Below are positions 51,174-60,935 of a DNA stretch of 64,000 nucleotides, one piece after another (within the stretch, counting starts at the first letter, position 1; each line of letters starts with the position of its first letter). Origin of the DNA: JAJFUI01 sp039698035. GTDB taxonomy: Bacteria > Planctomycetota > Planctomycetia > Pirellulales > Thermoguttaceae. The notes beneath the pieces were generated by a model that saw only the letters and a program-made list of their open reading frames with translations, did no database searches and was not told where the DNA came from. The DNA is taken from positions 62,001 through 126,000 of the forward strand of contig JBDKSW010000004.1 of the NCBI GenBank assembly GCA_039698035.1. Direction: 5' to 3'. The position numbers and the translations under genes were made by a program.

Positions 51174-51408
51174 GCTCGGCATTGGGGGCGTCTCGGACGG
51201 GCACGCATGCGTCCGATCGGCCGTTGCGCAGCCAAGGAACCAAGGCCGACCATCGGAACGCCGAAAACTTGGGGCCGGTGCGCATGCTGACTAGTCCGTT
51301 GTCCAAGCCAACGGCCCCAACTGCCGGCCGGATCTTGATCCCCGCCGGTCTGCACGCTAAGTTGGGTGAACGGTTACGCTTCTCGGTAAGGGTTTTCTCA
51401 GGAGTTGC

Positions 51409-53292
51409 ATGATGTCGATTTTCAATCGGCGGAACGTGTCGCTCGTCCTATGCCTTTGTCTCGGCCTGTCCGTGGCTGCTGCGGCCGCGAGCAACGGCGA
51501 GTATCGCACCTGGAGTGACTCGACCGGCAAATTTGCGTTGCGAGCCAAGCTCGACGCCGTGCGCGATGGCAAAGCGGTCCTGATTACCGAAAAAGGCGAG
51601 ACTCGAACCATTCCGATCGAGAAGCTCAGCAAAGCCGATCAGGACTACATCGCCGAACAGAATGTGGACAACCCTTTCAAGAAGGAAGGAAATGCGACCA
51701 CGGACTCGTCGGCAGACGCCGACGAGTCGGTTCAGCGTGGGCCGCGAACCGTCCAGGTGAATTGGTCGCAGTCCGAGGCCGTTTCGCTTGCCACGGGGAA
51801 CGATGCGTGGAACGTCCCGCTGCCAGAGGCGCCTGACGCCAAGTTTCGCCCGAAATCGGTTCCGCTGGAACCGAAGCGGGACTTCTTCGAGGACGTGACG
51901 GGCGTGGCCGTCAGTCGAGTCGCCAAGATGGCCGTCGTCGGGTACGCCATGAAGCGGCGAGAGCCGGCGACGTTGCGGTTCGTCCTCTGCGACATCGAGC
52001 GAGGCCGCGTCAAGAACACGATTGCCATGACGGGCGACAACATGATGCCCATGGCGCTGAGCGACGACGGCGAGCGTCTCCTGGTGCGTCGCAACGACTT
52101 CGGTTTTGGCAATCAAGGTCGTCTTGAAATTTGGATCATCAAGGACGGGTCGTTTATAAAGTCGCTTTCCTGGAAGCCCTACGACGGCGACCGGGGGTCG
52201 TCGCAGGACGTCCGTTGGGCCGAATTCCTCGACGCCAAACGGCTCGCGACGAGCAGCGCGGGCGGCAAAATTGCGATCTGGGACGTGGTGACCGGACAAC
52301 CCATCTGTCACATTCAGGCCTCCCATGGCTCTGTCCCGGCCTTGAGCGCCGACCGCCGACTCATGGCCATTGTGAGCGACAGCACGCTCGGGATTTTCGA
52401 TGTCGAAAAACGGGAAATGGTTGCGTCGCAAAAGACGCCCTGCGCTCTGCGGAGCCCCGTCGTGGCTTTCAGCCCTTCGGGGAAGAAAATCGGTTGCGTT
52501 GCCACCGACCGGATTCTCGTCTGGGATACGGCCGCGGGCAACCTGGAGAAGAACTTTGTGCCGGCCGGACTCGCGATCCACGGCGCCATCGATTTTCCAA
52601 ACGAGGATTTTATCCTGGCCAACAGTCGGTACTTGATCGAGCTCAAAAATCAGCTCAAACTTTGGCACTATCGCAACACCGAGTTCGCCCGAACGGTGCA
52701 AGGAACGACATTCGTGGTCGTCTCGGGCCGTCACCAAGGAGGCCTGCTCCTGGCGGTCAAGCTGCCGCATTCCGAGGCCCTTCGCACGCTGGAGGCGGCC
52801 CTCAAACAGCCCAATCTGTTCGTGTTCCACAAGGGAACGCCCGTCAAACTCGACGTCTCGGGCATTCCGGATCCGGATGAGCGAAAGAAGGCCGAGAAGG
52901 CGTTGACCGAGAAGCTGGCGGCGATGGACTGCCGCATCGACGACAGCGCGCCGGTGACCGTCGTGGCGTCGATCGACGGCCCCAAGCCCAGGATCGTCGT
53001 GTACATGCACGCTGGAACCCACAAAGTCACCGAGTACTTCACTCGGCTGAAGTTCGTCTACGAGGACCAAACCCTTTGGGAAACCAGTCATACCAATATC
53101 TCACGAATCATTCGCCTGCGTCCAGGAGACAATATCGAAAGCTATCTCCGGAGGGCAAGTGCGAAACCGAACTACCAGTTGTACCAGTCCGTCGCGATTC
53201 CTGAGTTCCTGCAAAAGCCGTCGAAAGCCAAAGGGCGGCGCGGCGGAGACACCATCGGCGCAAGCGACCTCAGTGTGAACGGCGTCGAGTGA
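51409..53292 (+). CDS. Secreted SHD1-domain protein with WD40-like repeats
   Basis: A 627-aa protein with a signal peptide (VSLVLCLCLGLSVAAAAAS). An SHD1 (SLA1 homology 1) domain covers about 31-80 (YRTWSDSTGKFALRAKLDAV; IPIEKLSKADQDYI). The middle has beta-propeller-like repeats (LAFSPSGKKI-type VVAFSPSGKKIGCVA; ILVWDTAAGNLEKNF; KIAIWDVVTGQPICHI). The C-terminal 150 residues are of mixed character. SHD1 domains are common in secreted planctomycete proteins. The role is probably protein-protein interaction at the cell surface. AGGAG lies before ATG 51409. Confidence 0.82.
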   Translation: MMSIFNRRNVSLVLCLCLGLSVAAAAASNGEYRTWSDSTGKFALRAKLDAVRDGKAVLITEKGETRTIPIEKLSKADQDYIAEQNVDNPFKKEGNATTDSSADADESVQRGPRTVQVNWSQSEAVSLATGNDAWNVPLPEAPDAKFRPKSVPLEPKRDFFEDVTGVAVSRVAKMAVVGYAMKRREPATLRFVLCDIERGRVKNTIAMTGDNMMPMALSDDGERLLVRRNDFGFGNQGRLEIWIIKDGSFIKSLSWKPYDGDRGSSQDVRWAEFLDAKRLATSSAGGKIAIWDVVTGQPICHIQASHGSVPALSADRRLMAIVSDSTLGIFDVEKREMVASQKTPCALRSPVVAFSPSGKKIGCVATDRILVWDTAAGNLEKNFVPAGLAIHGAIDFPNEDFILANSRYLIELKNQLKLWHYRNTEFARTVQGTTFVVVSGRHQGGLLLAVKLPHSEALRTLEAALKQPNLFVFHKGTPVKLDVSGIPDPDERKKAEKALTEKLAAMDCRIDDSAPVTVVASIDGPKPRIVVYMHAGTHKVTEYFTRLKFVYEDQTLWETSHTNISRIIRLRPGDNIESYLRRASAKPNYQLYQSVAIPEFLQKPSKAKGRRGGDTIGASDLSVNGVE

Positions 53293-53475
53293 TCGACTCG
53301 CGGCCGCGACGGCGCGGCCTTCTCGAATCCCGGAGCTCGCCTCCCAGCCGTCATGCGGCGCGTGTAAGATATGTGCCGGGAACCGCTCCGCCGATCGCGG
53401 CCAACCGGTGGCCGCATGACGTACGAACGGAATGAGGATCGTCGCAAAACCCCAGGTTGCAGAGGTGCAAGGCCC

Positions 53476-54828
53476 ATGTCCAAGATCATTGACGCCGTCA
53501 GCGCATTCATGGACCAGTTGGTCGCCAGGAATCCGGGCCAGCCCGAGTTCATCCAGGCCGTTCACGAAGTGGCCGAGTCGGTGATGCCCATCGTCGAGAG
53601 CACGCCGGCTTACCGCAAGGCGAAGATCCTCGAACGGATCGCCGAGCCCGAGCGCGTCATCATCTTCCGTGTGCCGTGGGTGAACGACAAGGGCGACGTC
53701 CAAGTCAACCGCGGCTTCCGCGTCGAGATGAACAGCGCCATCGGTCCGTACAAGGGCGGCCTCCGGTTCCACCCAACCGTCAACCTCGGACTGCTGAAAT
53801 TTCTCGCCTTCGAGCAGGTCTTCGCCAACTCCCTGACGACCATCATGATGGGCGGCGCCAAGGGCGGCTGCGACTTCGATCCCAAAGGCAAGAGCGACCA
53901 CGAAGTCATGCGGTTCTGTCAGTCCTTCATGTCCGAACTGTTTCGCCACATCGGACCCGACACCGACGTGCCGGCCGGCGACATCGGCGTCGGCAGCCGC
54001 GAGATCGGCTTCCTCTTCGGACAATACAAGAAGCTGGCCAACCGCTTCTGCGGCGTCCTCACGGGCAAGGGCCTCGAATGGGGCGGCTCGCTTATCCGCC
54101 GCGAAGCCACCGGCTACGGCGTCACCTACTTCGCCCAGGAAATGTTGGCCACCCGCGGCGAAAGCATCCAGGGCAAAACGGTTGTCATTTCCGGCTCGGG
54201 CAACGTCGCTCAGTACACTGTCGAAAAGGTCAATCAACTGGGCGGCAAGTGCATCGCACTCTCCGACTCAAACGGCACGATTTACGACAAGCGCGGCATC
54301 GACGCCGAGAAGCTCGCCTGGGTCATGGACCTCAAAAACGTCCGCCGGGGACGCATCAGCGAGTATTGCGAAACGTTCAAGAACGCCGAGTTCCATGCGA
54401 ACCAGCATCCGTGGAACATCCCGTGCGATCTGGCCTTCCCATGCGCCACCCAGAACGAAATCAGCGCCGCCAGCGCCCGCGCGCTCGTCGGCAACGGCTG
54501 CATTTGCGTGGCCGAGGGCGCCAACATGCCAACCGAGCCCGAAGGGGTCGACGTCTTCCACGAGGCCAAAATCCTCTACGGGCCGGGCAAAGCGGCCAAC
54601 GCGGGCGGCGTGGCTGTCTCCGGCCTCGAGATGGCCCAGGACAGCCAATTCTATCAATGGCGACGCGACGAAGTCGATTCCCGTCTGCAAGGCATTATGC
54701 GATCGATTCACGAGAACTGTGTGAAGTACGGCGCCGAGCGGGACGGCTTCATCGACTACGCTCGCGGCGCCAACGTCGCCGGTTTCGTCAAGGTGGCCGA
54801 CGCCATGCTGGCCCAGGGCGTCGTCTAA
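53476..54828 (+). CDS. gdhA: NADP-type glutamate dehydrogenase
   Basis: A 450-aa hexameric GDH (2-oxoglutarate + NH4+ + NADPH to glutamate). It has the substrate domain GPYKGGLRFHPTVN, the catalytic MMGGAKGGCDFDPKG and the family-typical DTDVPAGDIGVGSREIG. The Rossmann glycine loop is ISGSGNVAQY. Size and sequence match the E. coli GdhA subgroup, which favours NADP and assimilation. ATG 53476 is chosen; upstream in-frame ATGs add an unconserved 35 residues. A strong terminator follows at 54849. Confidence 0.95.
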   Translation: MSKIIDAVSAFMDQLVARNPGQPEFIQAVHEVAESVMPIVESTPAYRKAKILERIAEPERVIIFRVPWVNDKGDVQVNRGFRVEMNSAIGPYKGGLRFHPTVNLGLLKFLAFEQVFANSLTTIMMGGAKGGCDFDPKGKSDHEVMRFCQSFMSELFRHIGPDTDVPAGDIGVGSREIGFLFGQYKKLANRFCGVLTGKGLEWGGSLIRREATGYGVTYFAQEMLATRGESIQGKTVVISGSGNVAQYTVEKVNQLGGKCIALSDSNGTIYDKRGIDAEKLAWVMDLKNVRRGRISEYCETFKNAEFHANQHPWNIPCDLAFPCATQNEISAASARALVGNGCICVAEGANMPTEPEGVDVFHEAKILYGPGKAANAGGVAVSGLEMAQDSQFYQWRRDEVDSRLQGIMRSIHENCVKYGAERDGFIDYARGANVAGFVKVADAMLAQGVV

Positions 54829-54848
54829 GCCGCCCCCGCATCCCGCCA

Positions 54849-54888
54849 AAAACGCTCACGGATTGCGATTCGTGGGCGTTTTCCGTTT
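54849..54888 (+). terminator. Rho-independent terminator after gdhA
   Basis: A 12-bp stem AAAACGCTCACG / CGTGGGCGTTTT (one G-T pair), 10-nt loop, then CCGTTTTTTC. Confidence 0.9.
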
Positions 54889-54963
54889 TTTCTTCAAGTC
54901 GGCTCACGCAAGCTGCCGATTACGGGCCACGCTCTCTCTTCTCTGCGCGCGGACGACCTGGCC

Positions 54964-55638
54964 ATGGCAACTTCAAACTTACGAAAAGCGGCCATTGTGC
55001 TCGGCAGCCTCTCCGAAAAGCAGGCCGCCAAGCTCCTTGTGCAAATGACGCCGGTCGAAGCGGCGGCCGTTCGTCGAGAGGTGTCCGCCATCGGGCCGGT
55101 CGGTCGCCGAAGACGCGAAATCGTGCTGCAAGAGTTCGCCGCTCGCGCCAAGACGCCGCCCGACCAGGGCAAGCCGCCTGTCAGCGAAACGGCGAGCGAG
55201 TCGCGTTTCGAGTTTCTTTACGGGCTGCAAGCGGACGATCTCGCGGCATTGCTGGCCGACGAACATCCGCAAGCAATCGCCCTGGTGCTGGCCCACCTGC
55301 CGGCCGAGTGCGCCGCGGCCGCGCTGGGCGCCATGCCGGCCGAGTTGCAGTCGGTGCTCGTGCGTCGCATCGCCGCGATGAATGAACCGAGCGACGAAAT
55401 CATCCGTGACTTGGAAGACGCCCTTCGACAGAGAGTCCACCGCGGAGGAATCGTTGGCGCAACCATCGGCATGGCCAGCATGGTCAAGATGCTGGGCGCG
55501 ATGACGCCCGCACGAGAGCGCCAGTTGCTGGGCAACCTGGCCCAGTCGGACCCCGAGCTGCTGAGCGACATTCGCCGCGCGATGTTCGGCCAGGACGTGG
55601 CCGACTGCACCACGGCCTGCGAGCCGGCCGTCGCCTGA
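54964..55638 (+). CDS. FliG-like protein lacking the C-terminal torque domain
   Basis: A 224-aa protein with FliG N-terminal (LRKAAIVLGSLSEKQAAKLL) and middle domains. The middle domain includes the DEHPQAIALVLAHLPAECAA motif that contacts FliM, then VRRIAAMNEPSDEIIRDLED. Full FliG is about 330 aa and ends with the charged C-terminal helices that touch MotA. Here the sequence ends after a helical region (LLGNLAQSDPELLSDIRRAM) in an acidic/Cys tail. No other flagellar gene is in the window. It may be a remnant, a C-ring accessory or a repurposed protein. Confidence 0.82.
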   Translation: MATSNLRKAAIVLGSLSEKQAAKLLVQMTPVEAAAVRREVSAIGPVGRRRREIVLQEFAARAKTPPDQGKPPVSETASESRFEFLYGLQADDLAALLADEHPQAIALVLAHLPAECAAAALGAMPAELQSVLVRRIAAMNEPSDEIIRDLEDALRQRVHRGGIVGATIGMASMVKMLGAMTPARERQLLGNLAQSDPELLSDIRRAMFGQDVADCTTACEPAVA

Positions 55639-55710
55639 CGGTCCGACGCCCGCCGCCCGCCTTCGTCCTTCCCCGCTTCCCCCTTCCACCTGGCGCGCAC
55701 GACTGTTAGC

Positions 55711-58353
55711 ATGGGCGGCATGGCCACGACCCCCATGATGAAGCAGTACGAGGAAGCGAAACAGGCGTGCCCCGACACCTTGCTGCTGTTTCGCATGGGC
55801 GACTTCTACGAGATGTTCCACGAGGACGCCAAGACGGCCGCCCGCGTCTTGAACCTCGCGCTGACGAGCCGGGAAAAGGGCGAAAATGCCACGCCGATGG
55901 CCGGCTTTCCCCACCATCAATTGGAAAGCTACCTGGGCAAACTGATCGCGGCCGGCCTGCGAGCGGCCGTCTGCGAGCAGGTCGAAGACCCCAAGACGGC
56001 CAAGGGCCTGGTGCGGCGCGAGGTGACACGCATCGTGACGCCCGGCACGGTCACGGACGACGCCCTGCTGGACCCGCGCGAAAGCAACTTTCTGGCGGCC
56101 GTCGCGCCCGGCGAGCCGGTCGGCTTGGCCTGGGTCGAGCTTTCGACCGGTCGATTTGTCACCGCGGCGTTTCCGTCGGCCCAGTTGCCCGATCAACTCG
56201 CCCGTCTGGCCCCGGCCGAATGTTTGCTGAGCGAGGACGGTCCGCCGCTGGCGGCCGAACTCTCCGAGCGGATGATGACGACCCGCCGGCCGGCTTGGGC
56301 CTTCTCGCCGTCGACGGCCCGGCAGACGCTCGAAAAACACTTCGGCACGGCCGGCCTCGAGGGTTTTGGGTTTTCCGACACCGCAACGGACGGCCAGGCC
56401 ATCCGCGCCGCCGGGGCCATCCTGCACTACCTGGCCGAGACCCAAAAAAGCTCGCTCGAACACATCGACCGGCTCGTCCCATATCGCGCTTCCGGAACGC
56501 TCGAGATCGACCAGTCGAGCCGCCGCAGTCTGGAAATCACCCGCACGATCCGCGACGGCCGCCGCGCGGGCTCGCTCCTGTGGGTGCTCGACCGGACACA
56601 AACCGCGATGGGCTCGCGGCTCTTGTCCGACTGGGTCGCCAATCCGCTGACCGACGTGGCCCCCATCCGTGCCCGGCTCGACGCCGTGGCCGAATTGGTG
56701 CGCCAGCCGGCCTTGGGCGCCGATCTCCACGAATCGCTGCGCCGCGTCTACGATGTCGAACGGCTGCTGGCGCGCGTGACCACCGGCCGTTGCGGTCCAC
56801 GCGACCTCAGCTTCCTGGGTCGCACGCTCCAGTCGCTGCCGGCGATCAAGGCGAAGCTGGCCGCGCGCCAGAGCGGCTTGCTGGCCGAGCTGGAAGGGGC
56901 CATCGACCTCTGCGCCGAGTTGCGAGCGACGCTCGACCGCGCGCTGGCCGACGACTGCCCACTGGCAAGCCGCGATGGCGGCTTCATTCGCGACGGCTTC
57001 AGCCCCGAACTAGACGCCCTGCGCGAGTTGGCCCACGGCGGCAAACAGTGGATCGCTCGCTACCAGGCCCAAGAGGCCGAGCGGACGGGCATTACGAGCC
57101 TGAAGGTCGGGTTCAACCAGGTGTTCGGCTACTACATCGAGATAACCAATGCCCATCGCGAGAAGATCCCCGTCGAGTACATCCGCAAACAGACGGTCAA
57201 AAACGCCGAGCGTTACATCACGCCCGAGTTGAAGGAGTACGAGGAAAAAGTCCTGACGGCGGACCAGCAATCCCAGGACCTGGAATACAAACTGTTTCAG
57301 CGCCTGCGCGAGATCGTCGCGGTGGATCGCCGCCGCCTGCAATCCACGGCCGCCGCGCTGGCCCAGGTGGACGTGCTGGCGGCGCTGGCCGAGTTGGCCC
57401 GGGCGAGGAACTACTGCCGCCCCGAAATCGTCGAGGAGCCCGTGCTGAAGATCGTCGATGGCCGCCATCCGGTTCTCGAAGTGATCGAGCCGGACGGAAA
57501 GTTCGTTCCCAACGACATCGTGTGCGGATCGGACACTGCTTCCAACGGTGAAGGGCAGGGCACAATCTTGCTCATCACTGGCCCGAACATGGCCGGCAAG
57601 AGCACGTACATCCGGCAAGTCGCGCTCGTGACGCTGATGGCCCAGATCGGCAGCTTTGTCCCCGCGCGACAGGCCACCGTCGGCGTGGCCGATCGCATCT
57701 TTGCCCGCGTCGGCGCGAGCGACGAGCTCACGCGCGGACAAAGCACGTTCATGGTCGAGATGATCGAGACGGCGCGGATTCTGCACGCCGCCACGCCGCG
57801 GAGCCTGGTGATCCTCGACGAAATCGGCCGCGGCACGAGCACCTACGACGGCATCTCGCTGGCCTGGTCCGTCGTCGAGCACCTGCATGACCGAATCGGC
57901 TGCCGAACTCTGTTTGCCACGCACTACCACGAGCTGACCGACCTGGCAAAGTCGCTTCCCGGCGTGCAAAACATGAACGTGGCGGTCCGCGAGTGGCAGG
58001 ACGAGGTCATCTTCTTGCACAAGATCGTTGCCGGCGCGGCCGACAAGAGCTACGGCATTCACGTGGCTCGCTTGGCGGGCGTCCCACGCGAGGTCGTCTC
58101 GCGGTCCAAGGAAATCCTCGCCCAGTTGGAAGACGAGCGACTCGACGCCGACGGCCGAGCAAAAATCGCGCGGCACGCGCCGACGGTCAAGACGAGCCAT
58201 CTCCAACTCACCCTGTTCACCGCAGCGGACCATCCCCTGATCGACGAGCTGCGCCGCGTGGACGTGAACAATCTTACGCCGCTCGGCGCCCTGCAGTTGG
58301 TCCAGCAGTGGCAGGAAACGCTGGCAAGGGAAACAAACGACCGACAACCCTGA
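55711..58353 (+). CDS. mutS: DNA mismatch repair protein MutS
   Basis: An 880-aa MutS. The N-terminal mismatch-recognition domain has the F-x-E motif (MGDFYEMF), followed by connector, lever and clamp domains. The ABC-type ATPase has Walker A TGPNMAGKST, the signature region SDELTRGQSTFMVEM and Walker B SLVILDEIGRGTST. Length and C-terminus are standard for bacterial MutS I. It recognises mispairs and recruits MutL. The neighbouring FliG-like and aminotransferase genes are functionally unrelated. Confidence 0.97.
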   Translation: MGGMATTPMMKQYEEAKQACPDTLLLFRMGDFYEMFHEDAKTAARVLNLALTSREKGENATPMAGFPHHQLESYLGKLIAAGLRAAVCEQVEDPKTAKGLVRREVTRIVTPGTVTDDALLDPRESNFLAAVAPGEPVGLAWVELSTGRFVTAAFPSAQLPDQLARLAPAECLLSEDGPPLAAELSERMMTTRRPAWAFSPSTARQTLEKHFGTAGLEGFGFSDTATDGQAIRAAGAILHYLAETQKSSLEHIDRLVPYRASGTLEIDQSSRRSLEITRTIRDGRRAGSLLWVLDRTQTAMGSRLLSDWVANPLTDVAPIRARLDAVAELVRQPALGADLHESLRRVYDVERLLARVTTGRCGPRDLSFLGRTLQSLPAIKAKLAARQSGLLAELEGAIDLCAELRATLDRALADDCPLASRDGGFIRDGFSPELDALRELAHGGKQWIARYQAQEAERTGITSLKVGFNQVFGYYIEITNAHREKIPVEYIRKQTVKNAERYITPELKEYEEKVLTADQQSQDLEYKLFQRLREIVAVDRRRLQSTAAALAQVDVLAALAELARARNYCRPEIVEEPVLKIVDGRHPVLEVIEPDGKFVPNDIVCGSDTASNGEGQGTILLITGPNMAGKSTYIRQVALVTLMAQIGSFVPARQATVGVADRIFARVGASDELTRGQSTFMVEMIETARILHAATPRSLVILDEIGRGTSTYDGISLAWSVVEHLHDRIGCRTLFATHYHELTDLAKSLPGVQNMNVAVREWQDEVIFLHKIVAGAADKSYGIHVARLAGVPREVVSRSKEILAQLEDERLDADGRAKIARHAPTVKTSHLQLTLFTAADHPLIDELRRVDVNNLTPLGALQLVQQWQETLARETNDRQP

Positions 58354-58396
58354 ACTTGTCGCGGGATGGACCCAAAGCGCCCATTGCAGCCCCCCC

Positions 58397-59623
58397 ATGA
58401 ACGCTTCCGACCCAAGCCTGTTGACGACCGCCATCCACGCCGACGCTTGGCTGCTGGACCCGGACGTCACGTTTCTCAACCACGGCTCGTTCGGCGCGTG
58501 CCCGCTGGATGTGCTGGACCGCCAGCGCGAGATTCAAACGTTGCTGGAGCGCGAACCGGTCGATTTTCTCGTGCGGCGGATGACGCCCCTTCTCGATGAG
58601 TCGCGCGATACGCTGGCTGAACTGATCGGCGCCGATCCGGCCGACGTGGTGTTCGTGCAGAACACCACGGCGGGCGTCAATGCGGTGCTTCGCTCGCTCA
58701 AGTTTCGGCCCGGCGACGAAATCCTTGTCACGGCCCACGACTACAACGCTTGTCGCAATGTGGTGCGGTTCGTTGCCGGACAGACTGGCGCCGTCGTGGT
58801 CGAGGCCGAGTTGCCGCTGCCGGTCGATTCACCAAGGCAGGTGGTGGACGCCGTGTTGACTCGCGCGACGCCCCGCACGCGGTTGGCCTTGCTCGATCAC
58901 ATCACCAGCCCCACCGCGTTGATCTTTCCAATCGCCGAACTTGTGGCCGAGTTGAATCGCCGGGGAATCGACACCCTGATCGACGGGGCCCACGCACCGG
59001 GCATGACGCCGCTCGACATGAAGCGGCTCGGGGCAACCTACTACACGGGCAATTGCCACAAGTGGCTGTGCGCCCCGAAGGGCGCCGGGTTCCTCCACGT
59101 GCGCTCCGATCGGCAAGCCGACATCCAACCGCCGATCATCAGTCATGGGTGGAATCGCCCTCGACCCGGCTACTCGCCGTTTCAAGACGCGTTCGATTGG
59201 CCCGGCACTTTGGACCCGTCGCCCTGGCTGTGCGTCGGCGAGGCCATTCGCTTTGTGAGCCGTCTGATGCCAGGCGGATTGGCGGCCCTCATGGAGCGCA
59301 ACCACGCCCTGGCCATGCTCGGCCGGCAGATCCTGTGCCAGCGGCTCGGGCTCGTGCCCGTCGGCCAAGAACCGATGCTTGGCTCGATGGCGGCGGTCAT
59401 CTTGCCGCAAGCGCTGGCCCTTCGTCATCTCGGCAGCCAGCGGCCCGACGTGCCCGACAATGTCGGCTTGCACGACGAGCTGCTCAACCGGCACAACATC
59501 GAGGCGCCGACCTATTGTTGGCCCGCCGCGCCGCAAACGATCCTGCGCATTTCCGCCCAAGCGTACAACGAGGCGGCCCACTACGAACGACTGGCCGCTG
59601 CGCTCGAACAAATGCTCGATTGA
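58397..59623 (+). CDS. Class V aminotransferase-fold PLP enzyme (isopenicillin-N-epimerase-like)
   Basis: A 408-aa fold-type I PLP enzyme. It has NHGSFGACP in the N-terminal region and PLP ring contacts in FVQNTTAGVNAVL. The phosphate/pyridine pair DGAHAPG includes D196 and H199, and the Schiff-base lysine K222 lies in TGNCHKWLCAPKG. The closest characterised relatives are isopenicillin N epimerases and hercynylcysteine or ergothioneine-type lyases. The exact reaction is unknown. It follows mutS by 43 bp. Confidence 0.85.
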   Translation: MNASDPSLLTTAIHADAWLLDPDVTFLNHGSFGACPLDVLDRQREIQTLLEREPVDFLVRRMTPLLDESRDTLAELIGADPADVVFVQNTTAGVNAVLRSLKFRPGDEILVTAHDYNACRNVVRFVAGQTGAVVVEAELPLPVDSPRQVVDAVLTRATPRTRLALLDHITSPTALIFPIAELVAELNRRGIDTLIDGAHAPGMTPLDMKRLGATYYTGNCHKWLCAPKGAGFLHVRSDRQADIQPPIISHGWNRPRPGYSPFQDAFDWPGTLDPSPWLCVGEAIRFVSRLMPGGLAALMERNHALAMLGRQILCQRLGLVPVGQEPMLGSMAAVILPQALALRHLGSQRPDVPDNVGLHDELLNRHNIEAPTYCWPAAPQTILRISAQAYNEAAHYERLAAALEQMLD

Positions 59624-59688
59624 CCCCGACGCCATGGGAGCGGCCGCGGTGGCGATTGTCCGGATAGCGGCGCCCTCGGGCAAGAGGA

Positions 59689-60621
59689 TCAGCCGCCGCC
59701 AAAGATGCCCGTGGCGTACCAAACGCCGTTCTGGCCGCGCTTCATGTCGTAGCCGAAGAAGGGATGTTCCGAGCTCACGGCATTCCAATGGCCGCTCGAC
59801 TGTCGCCACGACCGGACGCACTCGACGGCCGCCTCGACGAGATTATCGCCAGGCCAACTTTCGGCACAGACTTCGCGCGCCCCGAGCCCGCCCGGCAACC
59901 GTGCGATGATCCGTCCAAATCGCGTGTCCCAAAAGTGATGTCCCTGAACCTGGATGGACGCCTGATACTGGGAATGGCTTTCCGCCTCTTCCAGCAGATC
60001 GGGCAGCGGCTCGCCATCCGTGCTGGCCGGCTTCTCCGGATGCGTTCGCACGGCGAAAATCAGCGTCCGCTGCGTCAGCGTGCCGCGAGGCAAATCAAGG
60101 ATCACGGCCATCTGCTCGGGCGAGTAATCGAGCCGGTCCGTAATTGGAAACATGCTCACGACCGCGCCACGGAGCGGCGCCCTTCGCGAGCGGAAATCGA
60201 CCACGGCGATGCCCGGTTTGCCGTGCATCTCTTCGAAGGCGTCTTGTTCGAGCAGCACGGCGTCCTTGCCGCGCATCTTGATCTTGGCCGACACCGGAAG
60301 CCTCAGACAAACATAACGCCGCAACTGCTTCCGCACCTGCGGATCGGAAAGCGTCTCGCTTTCAAACCGGCGACAAGCGTCGTCCCCCTGCGGGTCGAAA
60401 AAGTCGATCAACAACATCCGGCCCTGCTTCTCCGCCTCGGCCATCGCCCGGCCATAGTTGTCGAGCCACCGGACGGGCGTCGCCCGCCGCTCGTTCTTGC
60501 GGCTGACGGTCCGAGCCGACGTGGCCGCCGAGTCGCCGTCGACTCCCCTGGCTGGCGTGCCAGCAACCACGAGCCACGCGGCACTAAGAAACAGCGACAG
60601 TGTCAGACAGCGAGACAACAT
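59689..60621 (-). CDS. Exported thioredoxin-like protein with C-terminal CAP-like segment
   Basis: A 310-aa protein with a signal peptide (CLTLSLFLSAAWLVVAGTPA). A thioredoxin-fold part (MAEAEKQGRMLLIDFFDPQGDDACRRF) has DDAC where CxxC should be, with only the second Cys, so no classical redox pair. The later part (WPGDNLVEAAVECVRSWRQS; GHWNAVSSEHPFFGYDMKRG; GVWYATGIFGG) reads like the end of a CAP/SCP domain. ATG 60621 is chosen over GTG 60627. A planctomycete fusion of unknown role, probably extracytoplasmic. Confidence 0.75.
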   Translation of the reverse strand: MLSRCLTLSLFLSAAWLVVAGTPARGVDGDSAATSARTVSRKNERRATPVRWLDNYGRAMAEAEKQGRMLLIDFFDPQGDDACRRFESETLSDPQVRKQLRRYVCLRLPVSAKIKMRGKDAVLLEQDAFEEMHGKPGIAVVDFRSRRAPLRGAVVSMFPITDRLDYSPEQMAVILDLPRGTLTQRTLIFAVRTHPEKPASTDGEPLPDLLEEAESHSQYQASIQVQGHHFWDTRFGRIIARLPGGLGAREVCAESWPGDNLVEAAVECVRSWRQSSGHWNAVSSEHPFFGYDMKRGQNGVWYATGIFGGG

Positions 60622-60935
60622 GGGCACGGACCCTCGAAGGGAAAGTTGGTGGAAAGGGAAAGATTCTGACCCGTCCGTGGGATAGCCTTCCGAAGCGTTC
60701 CGGGCTTCGGACGACCAGCGGTCAGACCAGGTCGGCTCGGCGCAGACTTGTTGTTGTCGCCAAGACCGATACCTGTTAAGCTACGCCAACCTAATTGTTT
60801 TTTCCGGTTTTCTCGATTTGGTCGCCGCGACAAGACGGGCAACCAGTCGCGAAGTCGGCAATTATGGACGATCGGGGGAGCCAGGTCTATCGCCCAACCG
60901 GTGAGAATCCTCCCCCTCAATGAAGGAGCATTGTG
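60622..60935. other. Intergenic region between divergent genes
   Basis: About 314 bp with an AT-rich core (60765-60815, including TAATTGTTTTTTCC). It presumably holds the promoter for the large secreted protein; no clean -35/-10 pair is visible. Confidence 0.4.

Noticed and set aside
49161..51182. A 673-codon minus-strand ORF antisense to the UvrD-like helicase
   Set aside because: Mirror of a high-GC coding frame; no domain recognisable, while the plus strand carries every SF1 helicase motif.
57010..58479. A 489-codon minus-strand ORF antisense to mutS
   Set aside because: Antisense shadow; the plus strand encodes the canonical MutS ATPase here.
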